Assembly: GCF_019320115.1 (NCBI RefSeq)
Contig: NC_089581.1
Coordinates: forward strand, 6,883,707 to 6,947,706
DNA from: Miscanthus floridulus
Taxonomy: Eukaryota > Streptophyta > Magnoliopsida > Poales > Poaceae
Reading direction: 5' to 3'
DNA: 64,000 bases
The notes under the pieces are model-generated. The model did not search any database, had not been told where the DNA came from, and saw only the letters and a program-made list of their open reading frames with translations. Numbering within the stretch: position 1 is the first letter of the stretch; every line of letters starts with the position of its first letter. Below are positions 30,155-41,194 of the stretch, piece after piece. The position numbers and the translations under genes are program-made.

Positions 30155-31553
30155 ATGTGTTTAGCGCATGGTTTTGATCCTGGGAAGTGATGCCTGCAGC
30201 CTTACTTGTTTGTGTCATTGCTGCTATACATTCGGCCTCCTATCTTCTTTGTTTCTTTTCCTTGTGTTCGTGTAGGTCCTCTCCTCTCGTGCTCTTCATT
30301 CCCTCCACTTGGTCGTCCTTTCTAAATGTAATTTTTGTTGTGCTCCGGCCATGTACACCATGGGTATGCACTTTTGTCGACTAAGTAATCTATATCGTTT
30401 GCATATCCACATAGTGTACTCTTCTCACCCCATGAAATTAGTTTATAAGGTATTACATTAGGTTCCTCCAACATTGATCCTTATATGTGGTTGTGGTCTA
30501 CCTTCCCGGGTGAAGTAAGGCCCATATATGGGTGGTTTGCTTATATGTTTTTTTGCAGAACTATTCTAGGCAAGAGATCAAGGTCTGCTCGCAGGGAACT
30601 ATTCGCTGCAAAGAAAGATGGGGCAAGGTAGCTTCTTCATTCTTGTGCTATTTTATTGTTTGGTTCCATCAGTTGGGTGACAAAGTATTTCCAACTTGCA
30701 GTGATGTGTAAGCCTACCTCTGTGAACACCATCAACTACCTATCGCTACACAGCTTCATCCAATAAATCTGATGCTGTTCTATGGGCCACATGGTGGTGC
30801 CATAATCAGTGCTCCAGTTTTAAGTTTGTCAACTAGTGAGTAGTGCACCGTTGTGCTATATCCTTGGCCTATGAGTCCTTACTTGTGTTGGCCTTTGGAG
30901 GTCCCTGGGCTCTTGTATCCATTAGTCCACTATGCCACCTTAGTAGATAAGGATCTTTATGCCTTTGTCTTAAGTGCAGTGCCTAAGTTAGGGCCTTTGT
31001 CTATCAGCCAGAGTGGCTTAGTAGTGTGTTGGCACCAGCCATTCGAGTTACTGAACTCGAAGAATAATATGTAGTCCTCCCTGTTTGTTTTTGCTTCATG
31101 TGTACTATTGCCTCAATTCGATTAAAGTGCTTCGTCTACTTTCCTTCCATGTCAGCATATCCAGCTCCCTGGACATTACATGAATATCTATGTGATGCGT
31201 GCACTCCCAACTTGACTCCCATGCGCTAATAAGTTCATGCGATTTGGTTTGCGTGAGCATTGTACCACTTAGCTATGTAGAGTTTGGTTGGAGAATAGGA
31301 AAAAAAATGCAACATGGGGGAGTTCTCCCATGGATATTGTGGAAATTAGTATGATGGAGTTGGGGGCATAAGCACTGACCTCATTGGTTTGCTGCTTCTC
31401 CCGTTCAGCAGTCTGCATGAACCAATGGCCCAACATTGGATACCGGTAGGGTTCCTGGCATAAATATATTGCCCCCAGTGGTAAGTTCAGCATGAATCAT
31501 GCCAGAAATTAACATGAGAGTGAAACATCTAACAGGTATGATGATTGCGCTTT
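30155..31553. other. Anonymous DNA up to the copia insertion
   Basis: No recognisable coding segment or RNA gene. Short frames (30187-30384, 30853-31074) lack motifs. Confidence 0.5.
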
Positions 31554-31558
31554 GTCAG

Positions 31559-32646
31559 TGAAAGGATTAAGATGCCCAAGAGGGGGGTGAATTGGGCTAA
31601 TTCTAAATTTCTTTGCAATAATTAAGCCCTACGGTTAGCCCAACTTCACCCCTTGTGCCTAGAAAGTGTTTCTAATGTTCTACCACACAAAAAGACTTGC
31701 AACCTAAGTTCCAATCCTACTCTAGCATGGCAATTCTACGAATGTAAAGACAAGAATTGAATTGCTCAAAGTAAATGCTCAAAGTAAAGAGAGAAGGAGG
31801 AACGCGGCGATGTTTGGCTGAGGTATCAGAGAGTCGCCACTCCCCACTAGTCCTTGTTGGGGCACCCACGCAAGGGTGTAGCTCCCCCTTGATCTGCGCA
31901 AGAATCAAGTGCCCTCTACGGGTTGATTCTTTGACACTCCATCATGGTGAATCACCCACAATCGCTCACAACTTGAGTTGGGCCATCCATAAGCTCCATC
32001 GGATGATCACTAAGCTCCCAATCACCACCAAGCCATCTAGGTGATGCCGATCACCAAGAGTAACAAGCACAAACTCTCACTTGACCCCAATAAGCCTAAT
32101 GAGATGGGTGGATGCACACTTTGCTACTCTTGCTTTCACTAATGATGTTTCTCTCTTGGATTCTCAAATCTCAATCACCTCACTAGGACCTTGCTCTTCT
32201 TGGCACTCTCAAGGGTGTTTCTCGGCTGTTGGAATGAGCAAAAGTACCCCCTCACACGAATGGATGAAGTATTTATACACCCGTGTTCAAAACGAACCGT
32301 TATATGCCTCTACGAGGTGACCGGACGCTCCGGTCATGTTGATCGGACGCTCCGGTTAGTTCTCCTCGAAACCCAGTGTTTAAGTTGTGACCGAACGCTG
32401 GACAACGTCCAGTCATGATTTTACCTCCCTGGAACCTTACTAGAGTCAACCAGACGCTGGCACCCAGTGTCCGATCACTCACCTCTCAGTGTCCAGTCGC
32501 ACTAGACATTTTCACCTCGATCAAATGAACTGACCGGACTCTGCGCCAGCGTCCGATCACACCGGAACCAGCGTCCGATCAGCATTTGACCCTCCATTCA
32601 CTTTTATCTCGTAATCATATGTGAATGAAGTTTGCTCCAAATGATC
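31559..32646 (-). repeat. Truncated 3' LTR of the copia element (1,088 bp)
   Basis: Matches 36843-37886 until ATGATC at 32641-32646, then changes abruptly into pol sequence. It contains a 13-bp local duplication (TGCTCAAAGTAAA, near 31770) absent from the other LTR. Confidence 0.9.
32317..32582. repeat. Degenerate palindromic GACCGGACGCT motifs in the copia LTR
   Basis: At least eight variants of 'ccggacgct', many paired with their inverse (ACGCTCCGGTCA near 32325, AACGCTGGACAACGTCC near 32394). The matching part of the other LTR (37590-37815) holds fewer and more eroded copies. Confidence 0.7.
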
Positions 32647-33323
32647 ATCTTGCTTGTTGCGGAACACTCACTTTGTTTTAATGACTCTTGCACCTTGTGG
32701 TCGCTCTTCAAGAGTCCACACTTCATTGCTGGTGAAGTTGTTCAACTCTTCATGCATGGCGTTTATCCAATCTAAATCTTGAAGAGCTTCTTCTACCTTA
32801 GTAGGCTCAAAGCAAGAGACAAAAGAGTGATGTTCAATAAACAAAGCAAGCTTTTATGATCGGGTCATTACTCCCTTTGATGGACTCCCTATGATGAGAT
32901 GTTGTGGATGAGCTTATAGTAGAGGTGAATTTCTTCTATCAACCACTCGAGGGGGAGGTTGTGGAGCATCAACATCATATGCTTGTGTCACCATTTGTTC
33001 ATGGGAGACATGAGTGTCTTTATTTTCTACTCTCCCATCTTTATCACTATCTTATGGCACATTTGATGAAGAAGGTGGATTGATCACTTGTACATCTCTT
33101 CATCATCATTAGGTTTGATGTCTCCCACCAGAATGTTCTTCATAGCCTCCCTCAATGGTTCATCACCTACATCATCAAGATTCTCATGTGCTCCTTGGGA
33201 GCTGTTAGATTCATCAAATTCCACATCATATGTTTCTTCAACCAAGCCGGTGGCATGATTACATACTCTATATGCTTTGGACTTTGATATGTAACTAATA
33301 AGAAAACTAATATCACAATGTCT
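32647..33323 (-). pseudogene. Residual pol linker and RT N-terminus of the copia element
   Basis: On the minus strand the frame after the integrase stop is still recognisable (KSKAYRVCNHATGLVEE, then GAHENLDDVGDEPLREAM). Then come broken frames and the start of the RT region (EVWTLEERPQGARVI). The segment ends a few codons later at the deletion junction with the LTR (32646/32647). Several stops and a frame change are present. Everything C-terminal, including the RT active site and RNase H, is absent. Confidence 0.75.
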
Positions 33324-33941
33324 TTAAAACTTCCCTAGGTATTGCCGCTTCTTGTAGATGTAGCATTTGCAACCAAACACCCTAAAGGAGACGTCTGGCT
33401 TCTTCCCATTGAGCAACTCATAAGGTGTCTTGCCAAGAAACTTTTGAAGGAATAGGTGGTTGGATGCATAGCAAGCGGTGTTGATAGCTTCCGCCCATAG
33501 AGCTTTAGGAGTGTTGTACTCATCAAGCATTGTTCTTGCTAGTGTGATCAATGTCCAGTTCTTTCTCTCAACTACATCATTTTGTTGAGAAGTATATATT
33601 GCGGAAACCTCATGCTTGATCCCAACTTCATCACAATAGGCTTCTATGTTTGTGTTGTTAAATTCTTTGCCGTTGTCACTTCTAATCTTCTTGAGCTTCA
33701 CTTTAAATTCATTTTGTGCTCTCTTGGCAAACTTCTTGAAGCATGATGCAACTTTAGATTTGTCATGAAGGAAGAATACCCATGGGTATCTTGAATAGTC
33801 ATCAACAATCACAAGACAATAAAGATTTCTTCCCAAACTCTTGTATGTTGTTGGTCCAAATAAGTCTCTCACCAAATCATTCTTCATTAGCTTCTTGAGT
33901 GAGCTCATCCCAACATGAGCAAGTCTTCTATGCCATAGTCA
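33324..33941 (-). pseudogene. Copia integrase, internally deleted
   Basis: Inserts the cDNA into the genome in active relatives. The pre-integrase motif LWHRRLAHVGMSSLKKL is followed almost at once by DLFGPTTYKSLG. The roughly 40-50 residues that normally lie between, including the second half of the zinc finger (CxxC), are missing without breaking the frame. The core still has the catalytic Asp (DLFGP), Asp (SDNGKEF) and Glu (VVERKN) with D-35-E spacing. The residue before VVERK is Asp instead of the usual Gly. A stop at 33939-33941 precedes the pre-integrase motif and another at 33324 ends the segment. The copy is non-functional. Confidence 0.85.
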
Positions 33942-34360
33942 CCCAAGTATTGTTTTGGTGAATAGGCATGTCTTTAAGTTAGCATCTTCAGAGGTGAAAT
34001 CCACTAAATATAGGTTGTTGTATCTAAATCCTTTGAATATCACTTGATCATCATCCTTCTTAGATACAACAACTTCCTTCTCGGTGAACAAGCATTGGAA
34101 GCCAAGATCACACAATTGTCCAACGGATAGCAAGTTGAAGCTCAATGAAGCAACATATAGCACATTGAGATTGAATGATCATTTGATATTGCTACTTTGC
34201 CCAATCCTTTAACCTTGCCCTTTGAATTATCTCTAAATGTGATTTTTTCTTGTCCATCTACTTCTTCATCTAGTGAGGTGAACATACGAGGATCATCGGT
34301 CATATGTTGTGTGCAACCACTATCAATTACCCAATGACTTCCACCGGTCTTGTAGTTCAC
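33939..34360 (-). pseudogene. Copia protease region with a frameshift
   Basis: The protease active site is SHWVIDSGCTQHMT (catalytic DSG), followed by DPRMFTSLDE and a stop reached in the wrong frame at 34142. The continuation (LYVASLSFNLLSVGQLCDLG, the usual sequence after the protease) is open in another frame from about 34163, so a one-base deletion near 34165-34175 separates the halves. Compared with gag, the protease lies in a different frame just beyond the gag stop at 34375, and a TGTGTAG|GTGAAC context there resembles a splice acceptor. Confidence 0.85.
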
Positions 34361-34374
34361 CTACACACAAGAGA

Positions 34375-36789
34375 TCAAGCTTTAGGAACCCAAACTTGTT
34401 GAGGGCCCTTCACCTTCTCAACAAGTGACTTTGCTACCCAATTTTTCTTAGGCATATTCTTATTGGGAGGTCCTAAGAACATGACTTTTATCTTTCCACT
34501 AGAATCCTTTCTAAGCATGTAATGAGCATTGAAGGCAAAAGGTCTAGCATGCTTAGGCAAGGGTTGTGGTGGTGGCATTTAGCACTCATGGGCAAAATGG
34601 CCTTCTTGTCCACACTCAAAACACTTGTTTGGCTTTGGCTTTTGTTGTTGTTGTTGTTGTTGAGCTTGAGCCTTCTTCTCTTTATTTGCCATGTACCCAA
34701 TGCCACTTCTAGCCATCTTCATGACAGTGTTCATTAGTAGCTCACTTTGAAGATGCTTGCCTCTTGTGAACTTACTCAATCCAATCTTAAGATGCTCTTT
34801 CTCCAACTTGAGCTTCTTGTTCTCTTCCTTGGGTGCATCATTATTTTTCTCTTCCTTGAGCTTCTTGTTCTCTTCTTTGAGCTTATTATTCTCAAGAATC
34901 AAATCACCATCATGATCAAGAGTTTCTAGCACTATAGTGTTGGTGGTTTTGAGCTCTTCAAGTTCTTTCTTGAGCTTTTCATTGTCATTCTTGAGCTTGA
35001 TAAATTCATCATAATTATCGGTCTCAACCACTTGCTTGCCCTTGCTACTAGAACTTTGCTCAATGCTCTCAATGATTAAATCATCACATGATGTAGCTAT
35101 ATCAATCTCAACAATATCGTTAGTAGCATCATGTGGCTCATTGGATAAATATTCTTGAGCAATGACAAGATTATCATGATTAATCTTGAGAGTTGTATAT
35201 TCATCTTTTAGCATATTATGGCTAGTGATGAGCTCATTATGTATCCTCTCAAGTTTATCATGTTTTTCTTTAAGCTCTTTCTTAGAAGATTTGAGCTCTT
35301 TGAGTTTGGATGATATAGCATCATTTGCTTCTCTAAGCTCAACACTAGCCTTTTTGGCTATATCACATTTAGCTAAAAGAGAATCATTCTTAGCTTATAG
35401 CTTGTAATTATTAGCTCTAGTATTTCTAATGATCCTAGTATATTTGTTTAGTAATTTGACAAGTTCATCATATGAAGGTGATTCAAATTCATCATCATCA
35501 CTATCACTATCACAATCATAATTGTTAGCATGATCATCACTACTACTATCATCATCATTTGATACCTTTCGTTCACCTTTGGCCATAAGGCATAGGTGTG
35601 TAGAGGATGATAGCGGTGGTGTCGGTGAAGATGATGAAGAGTCAATCACAATGGCGGCCACCTTCTCATTATCACTACCATCATCGGATGAGCAACTTGA
35701 TGAATCAATGTCTGTGAGCCAATCACCGATGATGTATGCCTTTCCACTTTTCTTCTTCTTGTGGAATTCCTTCTTCTTGCCATCCTTCTTCTTGTATGGC
35801 TTGTTTTTTTTCTTCTCATCTTCTTCTTCATTATTTGAGTCATCTTTCTTGCCCTTGTACTTGTTCTTGTACTTGTCTTTCTTGGCCTTTGTGCGTTGGT
35901 GTGCTAGATGACCAAGTTCTCCACAATTGTAGCAATCCATCTCCGAGATTGGCTTCCTTCTAGAGCTAGTGAAGAACTTCTTTTTCTTCCCATCAAACTT
36001 GATGCCACTCTTGTTAAGCTTCTTTAGCATCTTGACAGTTCTTCTCACCATGACAGCAAGACTTGCATCATCAACTTCGTCATCACTTGAGCTCTCATAC
36101 TCAAGTCTTGCTTTGCCCTTCTCTTGGCTAGACTTGAATGCTAAGTCTTTGTCTTTCTTTTTGGTAGAGGATGAGCCATCTTGTGGTGTGATGTGCATGT
36201 ACATCTCATGAGCATTGATCTTTCCCAAGATTTGTGTTGGTGTAGCGGTGGAAAGATCACCTTGATGAAGCACGGTCACAATATGCCCATATTTGTCAAT
36301 GGGGAGGACACTCAAGATTTTTCTTACAACGTCGGATGGTTGCATTTGAGTAAGTCCAAGCCCATTAACTTCCTCTACAAGAACATTCAAACATGAGTAC
36401 ATTTCATTAGCACTCTCTTTAGGAAGCATCTCAAATGAATTTAACTTTTTCATGACAAGATGATAGCGTTCCTCATGCTCGCTCTTTGTTCTCTCATGGA
36501 GCGCATAAATATCTGACCATAGTGCATGGGCGTCTTTGTGGTTCCTCACCCGGTTAAACATATCTTTACAAAGGCCTCTAAAGATGGTGTTTTGAGCCTT
36601 TGCATTCTATTTCTCGTAATTCACCTCATCGCCTTCTAGGTGTGTAGCATCCCGAGGTTTTGGGAAGCCTTGTGAGGTGGTTCTAAGTATTCCAACATCT
36701 AGAGCTTCTAAATATGCCTCCATATGGATTTTCCAATAAGGAAAATCACCCCCCTGAAAGATAGGAGGAGGTCCATCCCCATGAGACAT
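34375..36789 (-). pseudogene. gag: Copia gag with two zinc knuckles and a coiled-coil insert
   Basis: Nucleocapsid/capsid protein. It begins MSHGDGPPPIFQGGDFPYWK. The capsid part (36561 on) includes HALWSDIYALHERTKSEHEE. A first zinc knuckle, CYNCGELGHLAHQR (about 35910-35950), lacks its last Cys. A Lys-rich, then Asp/Ser-rich stretch follows, then a long Leu/Lys/Glu coiled coil (about 34790-35390). The second knuckle CFECGQEGHFAHEC (34582-34623) is complete, and an eight-Gln run precedes it. In-frame stops at 36607-36609, 35395-35397 and 34579-34581 break it into four open pieces without any frameshift. The end VPKA followed by TGA at 34375 is probably the natural gag terminus. Confidence 0.85.
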
Positions 36790-36842
36790 CTTTCACTAGG
36801 CGGTTAAGCCTAAATACGTGAGCACGAGGCTCCAATACTAAT

Positions 36843-38260
36843 TGAAAGGATCAAGATGCCCAAGAGGGGGGTGAATTAGGCTAATTCGAAATTTCTTTGG
36901 AATAATTAAGCCCTACGGTTAGCCTAACTTCACCCCTTGTGCCTAGAAAGTGTTTCTAATGTTCTACCACACAAAAGACTTGCAACCTAAGTTCCAATCC
37001 TACTCTAGCATGGCAATTCTATAAATGTAAAGACAAGAATTGAATTGCTCAAAGTAAAGAGAGAAGGAGGAACACGGCGATGTTTGGCTGAGGTATTGGA
37101 GAGTCACCACTCCCCACTAGTCCTCGTTGGAGCACCCGCGTAAGGGTGTAGCTCCCCCTTGATCCGCGCAAGGATCAAGTGCTCTCTACGGGTTGATTCT
37201 TTGACACTCCGTCGCGGTGAATCACCCACAACCGCTCACAACTTGAGTTGAGTCATCCACAAGCTTCGCCAGATGATCACCAAGCTCCCAATCACCACCA
37301 AGCCATCTAGGTGATGGTGATCACCAAGAGTAACAAGCACGAACTCTCACTTGACCTCGACAAGTGTAATGAGAAGGGTGGATGCACACTTTGCTACTCT
37401 TGCTTTCACTAATGAGGTCTCTCTCTTGGATTTTCAAATCTCAATCACCTCACTAGGACCTTGCTCTTCTTGGCACTCTCAAGGATGTTTCTTAGCTGTT
37501 GGAATGAGCAAAAGTACCCCCTCACACGAATGGAGGAAGTATTTATACACCCGTGTTCAAAACGAATCGTTATGTGCCTCTACGGGATGATCGAATGCTC
37601 CGATCATGTTGACCGGATGCTCCAGTTAGTTCTTCCTAAAACCCAGTGTTTAAGTTGTGACCGGACGCGTCTAGTCATGATTTTCCCTCTTTGGAACCTT
37701 ACTAGAGTCGACCAAACGCTAGCACCCAGCGTCCGATCACTCACCTCTCAGTGTCCGGTCACACTAGACGTTTTCACCTTGATCAAATGAACTGATCGAA
37801 CTCTATGCTAGCGTTCGGTCAGTATTTGACCCTCCATTCACTTCCATCTCACAATTATATGTGAATAAAGTTTGCTCCAAATGATCTAAGGGCTTTTTAG
37901 GAGCTACCTAATGCTAGATTTAGCAAGTGCGCACCACATCTAACCAACTAGACTCACCTAGGTCAAGCTACCCGTCCATACCCCCCTTAATAGTATGGTC
38001 AAAGGAAAAACAAAGTCCTAAACTACTCTACGTATCTCTTCAACTCCAAACGACACTTAAAACTAGTCCATCCTTAACCTTGTCGTTCATCCTTTGAAAA
38101 CCAAAACGATTTCCATCGTAGGGGCATGACAACCATGATTGCCCAATCAATTGCCATTATCATGACCTAACTTAATTACATCTACAAAACATACGTTAGT
38201 CACAGTAATCACGTATTGTCATTAATCACCGAAACCCAACTAGGGGCCTAGATGCTTTCA
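36843..38260 (-). repeat. 5' LTR of the copia element (1,418 bp)
   Basis: Plus-strand ends TGAAAGGATC and GATGCTTTCA are inverted at all ten positions except one. It is complete, and adjoins GCCAG on the outside and a decayed Met-type primer site (minus ATTAGTATTGGAGC) on the inside. Confidence 0.9.
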
Positions 38261-39452
38261 GCCAGCCTCACCGCCGCCATAGGTTTATTCCCTACCTAGA
38301 TCTTTTTATTTAGTTTTCCCATCATAAGTTCCATTCCAGCTTCACCACCAACAGTAGAGGATGCCATTGGTAGTTTAGAGATACTAAATTTTTAGCAATA
38401 GCAGCATGGGCGTTTGGTATAGCTAACAACTTATAGAGCATGGGACAACCAATTATTGCCCCAAACATATAATATTTACCTAAAAATGGCAACATGATAG
38501 CACATTCCTATCATAGATTCCTATAGTTCGCTTTTCCCATACCCACACCATCGCTCAAACAAATTGTTCGTGGAATGTTCTTCAGTAACCAAAGCGGATG
38601 CAATTGGATCCAGCATGCACCACGTTACTACAATATCTACTGACCGAGAGATCTAGAAATCACCTTGATGCATCCTAGGAGGTCCATGCAGATGGCCCAA
38701 CATGGCTCTCCTTGGGAAAGCCCGATGACCCTTTCATGTCATTCATCCATAGAGAGTTTTGAAATTTATTAGCAATGTTCCAAATTGTCGGTGGCCTAGA
38801 GACGGAGGGAGCATAGGCCCCGAGTACCTGTAGGCCGGTCACCGGTGGGTAGTGGCCGGCCCAAGCACGCTGGCGGAGGCCAGCATGACAATGAAAAGTA
38901 TCCTTAGGTTCCTCAATGTGTCATTATCCATCAAATCATAGAAGAATGTGGATGGACACTTCATGGCCACTACTGAGCATCTGCTCTCATGCAACCCAAA
39001 TGATCTGTGTTGGACATGGGACCAGAGCCCTCCTCCATTTTGCACCCCACGCTCAAAGAATCTCATGGATGGTTAGGCGCTTAGGTGTTTACTCAGAATT
39101 CTGTTTTTTACCTGCCTAGGCAATGAATGGTTGTTTTGAAAGGAACCATCCCTTTGATTTGTCCTCTTTTTAGAAAGAAATAGTTAGTCGTATGTTACAG
39201 CCATCGTCCATTCTTGTGTTAGCACCAATCAAAACTAGTTGTGTGGGTGTTAAGTCCAATTGATTTATTTGAGTCCCTTGGACCGTGATTGTGGCCGTGA
39301 CCAACACTACCAGTTGCAAAACTAATGTACACACCTATTGGAATGTTAAACAAGTACCTGCATAACAGCGTAACCTACCAAGCTAACCACCTACTAATAG
39401 AGATGTAAGCATATGATCTGGTAAGCGTTTTAATACAATCTAGGGGGTGAGA
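38261..39452. other. Anonymous DNA right of the copia element
   Basis: Continues the pre-insertion DNA interrupted at 31558. No gene or transposon terminus recognised. Just before the next LTR piece, GGGGGTGAGATTGTAACACCC (39446-39466) resembles a polypurine tract plus LTR start. Confidence 0.45.
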
Positions 39453-39464
39453 TTGTAACACCCT

Positions 39465-40415
39465 AGTTTGGACAGGGACCTGGACACCCAAGACAGGAGG
39501 GTGATGGGTTGGTCTTGCTTGTGCCTTGGGTACAAGCGGGGCATGTGTTTTTGGGGTACCCAGCTAGGGGCATTGATTCATGAATCATCGGACGATTCGG
39601 TACGGCTTGTCTATGGTTTAGCATCATAGTAAGAACTAAAAGATGAAAGATGGAGAAAGGAAATCTGATTGCTTATCACCTACTTGAAAGTAGCAAAGGT
39701 GCTTACATAGAATGGTTAGTTAATGAACCAATGCGGCTATTAATAAAAATCAAATATAAGGACACACGCTTAGTAATGCTTCCTGTAAATGCAATAAACC
39801 CACAAGCTAGATAGCCTTGCATATCATTGGAGTCTTTTCTTCCTCCTGTCGAGTAAGTCTTGCTGAGTACAATTGAGTACTTATAGTTTTATTCCCCCTG
39901 TTGTAGGTGAAAGGTGGATGCTAGAGCTAACCCTTATGTGTGGATACCTCCTGGTGGACTCAGCGAGGATTCCTTTACGCTGTGATCGTAGTTTTTATTT
40001 ATAACTCTCACTAAATGTTTTTATGAATGAAAGTATTATAATCTGTTGTCATAGTTTATATATCAATGCTTCATCATTTCATGAATAGGTATTTATTTCT
40101 GCTGTAATTCTGATCACATGTTTATATTCCACTATTAAATTAAATTGTTCATAACTCTGATAATATAATTACATTCTGCTGTTAAATAATAAATGTTATA
40201 CTCTAATGTTGTATTAAAAGTGATGTAAGAAATGGTTAAGAATGATGTAAGCTTTATTCTCTCATTTGTGATCCTGATGGCAAAAATGTGGATTTTCGGG
40301 TTCTCCCCTGGGGTGTGCCCGACGGAACCGAGTAATTTAGTGTTCTCTCTTGGGTGCTTAGTGTCTAATGGAAGGCGAGCACTCATGGGAGGCATTAGAT
40401 TAGGCGGTTCTACCA
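39465..40415 (+). repeat. Element X: terminal 0.95 kb of the left LTR
   Basis: Aligns with 62890-63840 (about 5-6% different by eye) and 22715-23637. It ends TTCTACCA, four bases before a perfect tRNA-Met primer site. Sequence left of 39465 does not match the LTR, so this copy is truncated on its 5' side, or the LTR start was created anew at TGTAACACCC (39454). Confidence 0.8.
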
Positions 40416-40419
40416 TAGG

Positions 40420-40431
40420 TGGTATCAGAGC
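40420..40431 (+). promoter_or_regulatory. Primer-binding site (initiator tRNA-Met), element X
   Basis: TGGTATCAGAGC, the perfect initiator-Met complement, follows the LTR end after TAGG. It fixes the element on the plus strand. Confidence 0.9.
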
Positions 40432-41194
40432 ATAAATGAGGAAATAAGGCTTCGAAAACCTTTTCTAAACTAAAATTTGACAACAAATTCTTTCCAAAAA
40501 GCTAGGGCGTTTAACTGTGAAGTTATATAAGTAGCCCTATTACTATGGTTATGTATTCAGGATAGATGGCACTCTGCTGACTTAGGTAGACTTAATCAAT
40601 TTTTCTACAGGTACACTGACTCGAGCATAGTTCGATAGTATCGACTAGTTACAGGGAGAGAACGATGTGCCAAAAATCTGAGAATGGTTGCCCTATATGT
40701 GGCAACAGTGGAAGGACGTATAGGACATGCATTCATGCATATCCTACTTGTGCATTGTAGTACTCGTATTACTTGCAGATACGCCATCCATAGGTGTCAT
40801 GCATGTCGTATTGTGCATGACTGACTCGTTCCTGTTCCAGAGTAGGTCTACACTATGGCTTCATGCTCCGCGTTCGCCCGTGGTTCACGTCCGTTGTGAC
40901 TCACGTCTCTTCGTACCCCTTTTCTACGCTCTTGTCAAACCCTTGCCCTGTAGTCGTACTAGTCAGTAATGGCATCGCACATCGCTCGCCTCGAACGTGC
41001 GGAATTTGGTCGATTTAGTCATAGTGATCCCACGCAGGAACCCTAGTGAACCATGTTAGGACTGCTGAACGCTCCACCTTTATAAGCAGAGCCTGACTTA
41101 GCCTTTTGGTACCACCACTCGGCGCACTTTAGCTCGCTTACCTTTTTCTTTTAGCAAGCTTTTCGCTCAGCCTTCCTCACCACCACCGCTAGAA

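Larger units (their letters stand above)
31559..38260 (-). mobile_element. Ty1/copia retrotransposon, SIRE/Maximus type, internally deleted
   Basis: In minus orientation: 5' LTR 38260-36843, primer site, gag with two zinc knuckles, protease, integrase, then a truncated 3' LTR 32646-31559. The flanks GTCAG (31554-31558) and GCCAG (38261-38265) are a target duplication with one change. The LTR ends TGAAAGCATC...GATCCTTTCA (minus sense) are typical of grass SIRE/Maximus elements. RT, RNase H, the polypurine tract and the first approx. 374 bp of the 3' LTR are missing. The frame also carries several stops, a frameshift and an internal deletion, so the copy is dead. Confidence 0.93.
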
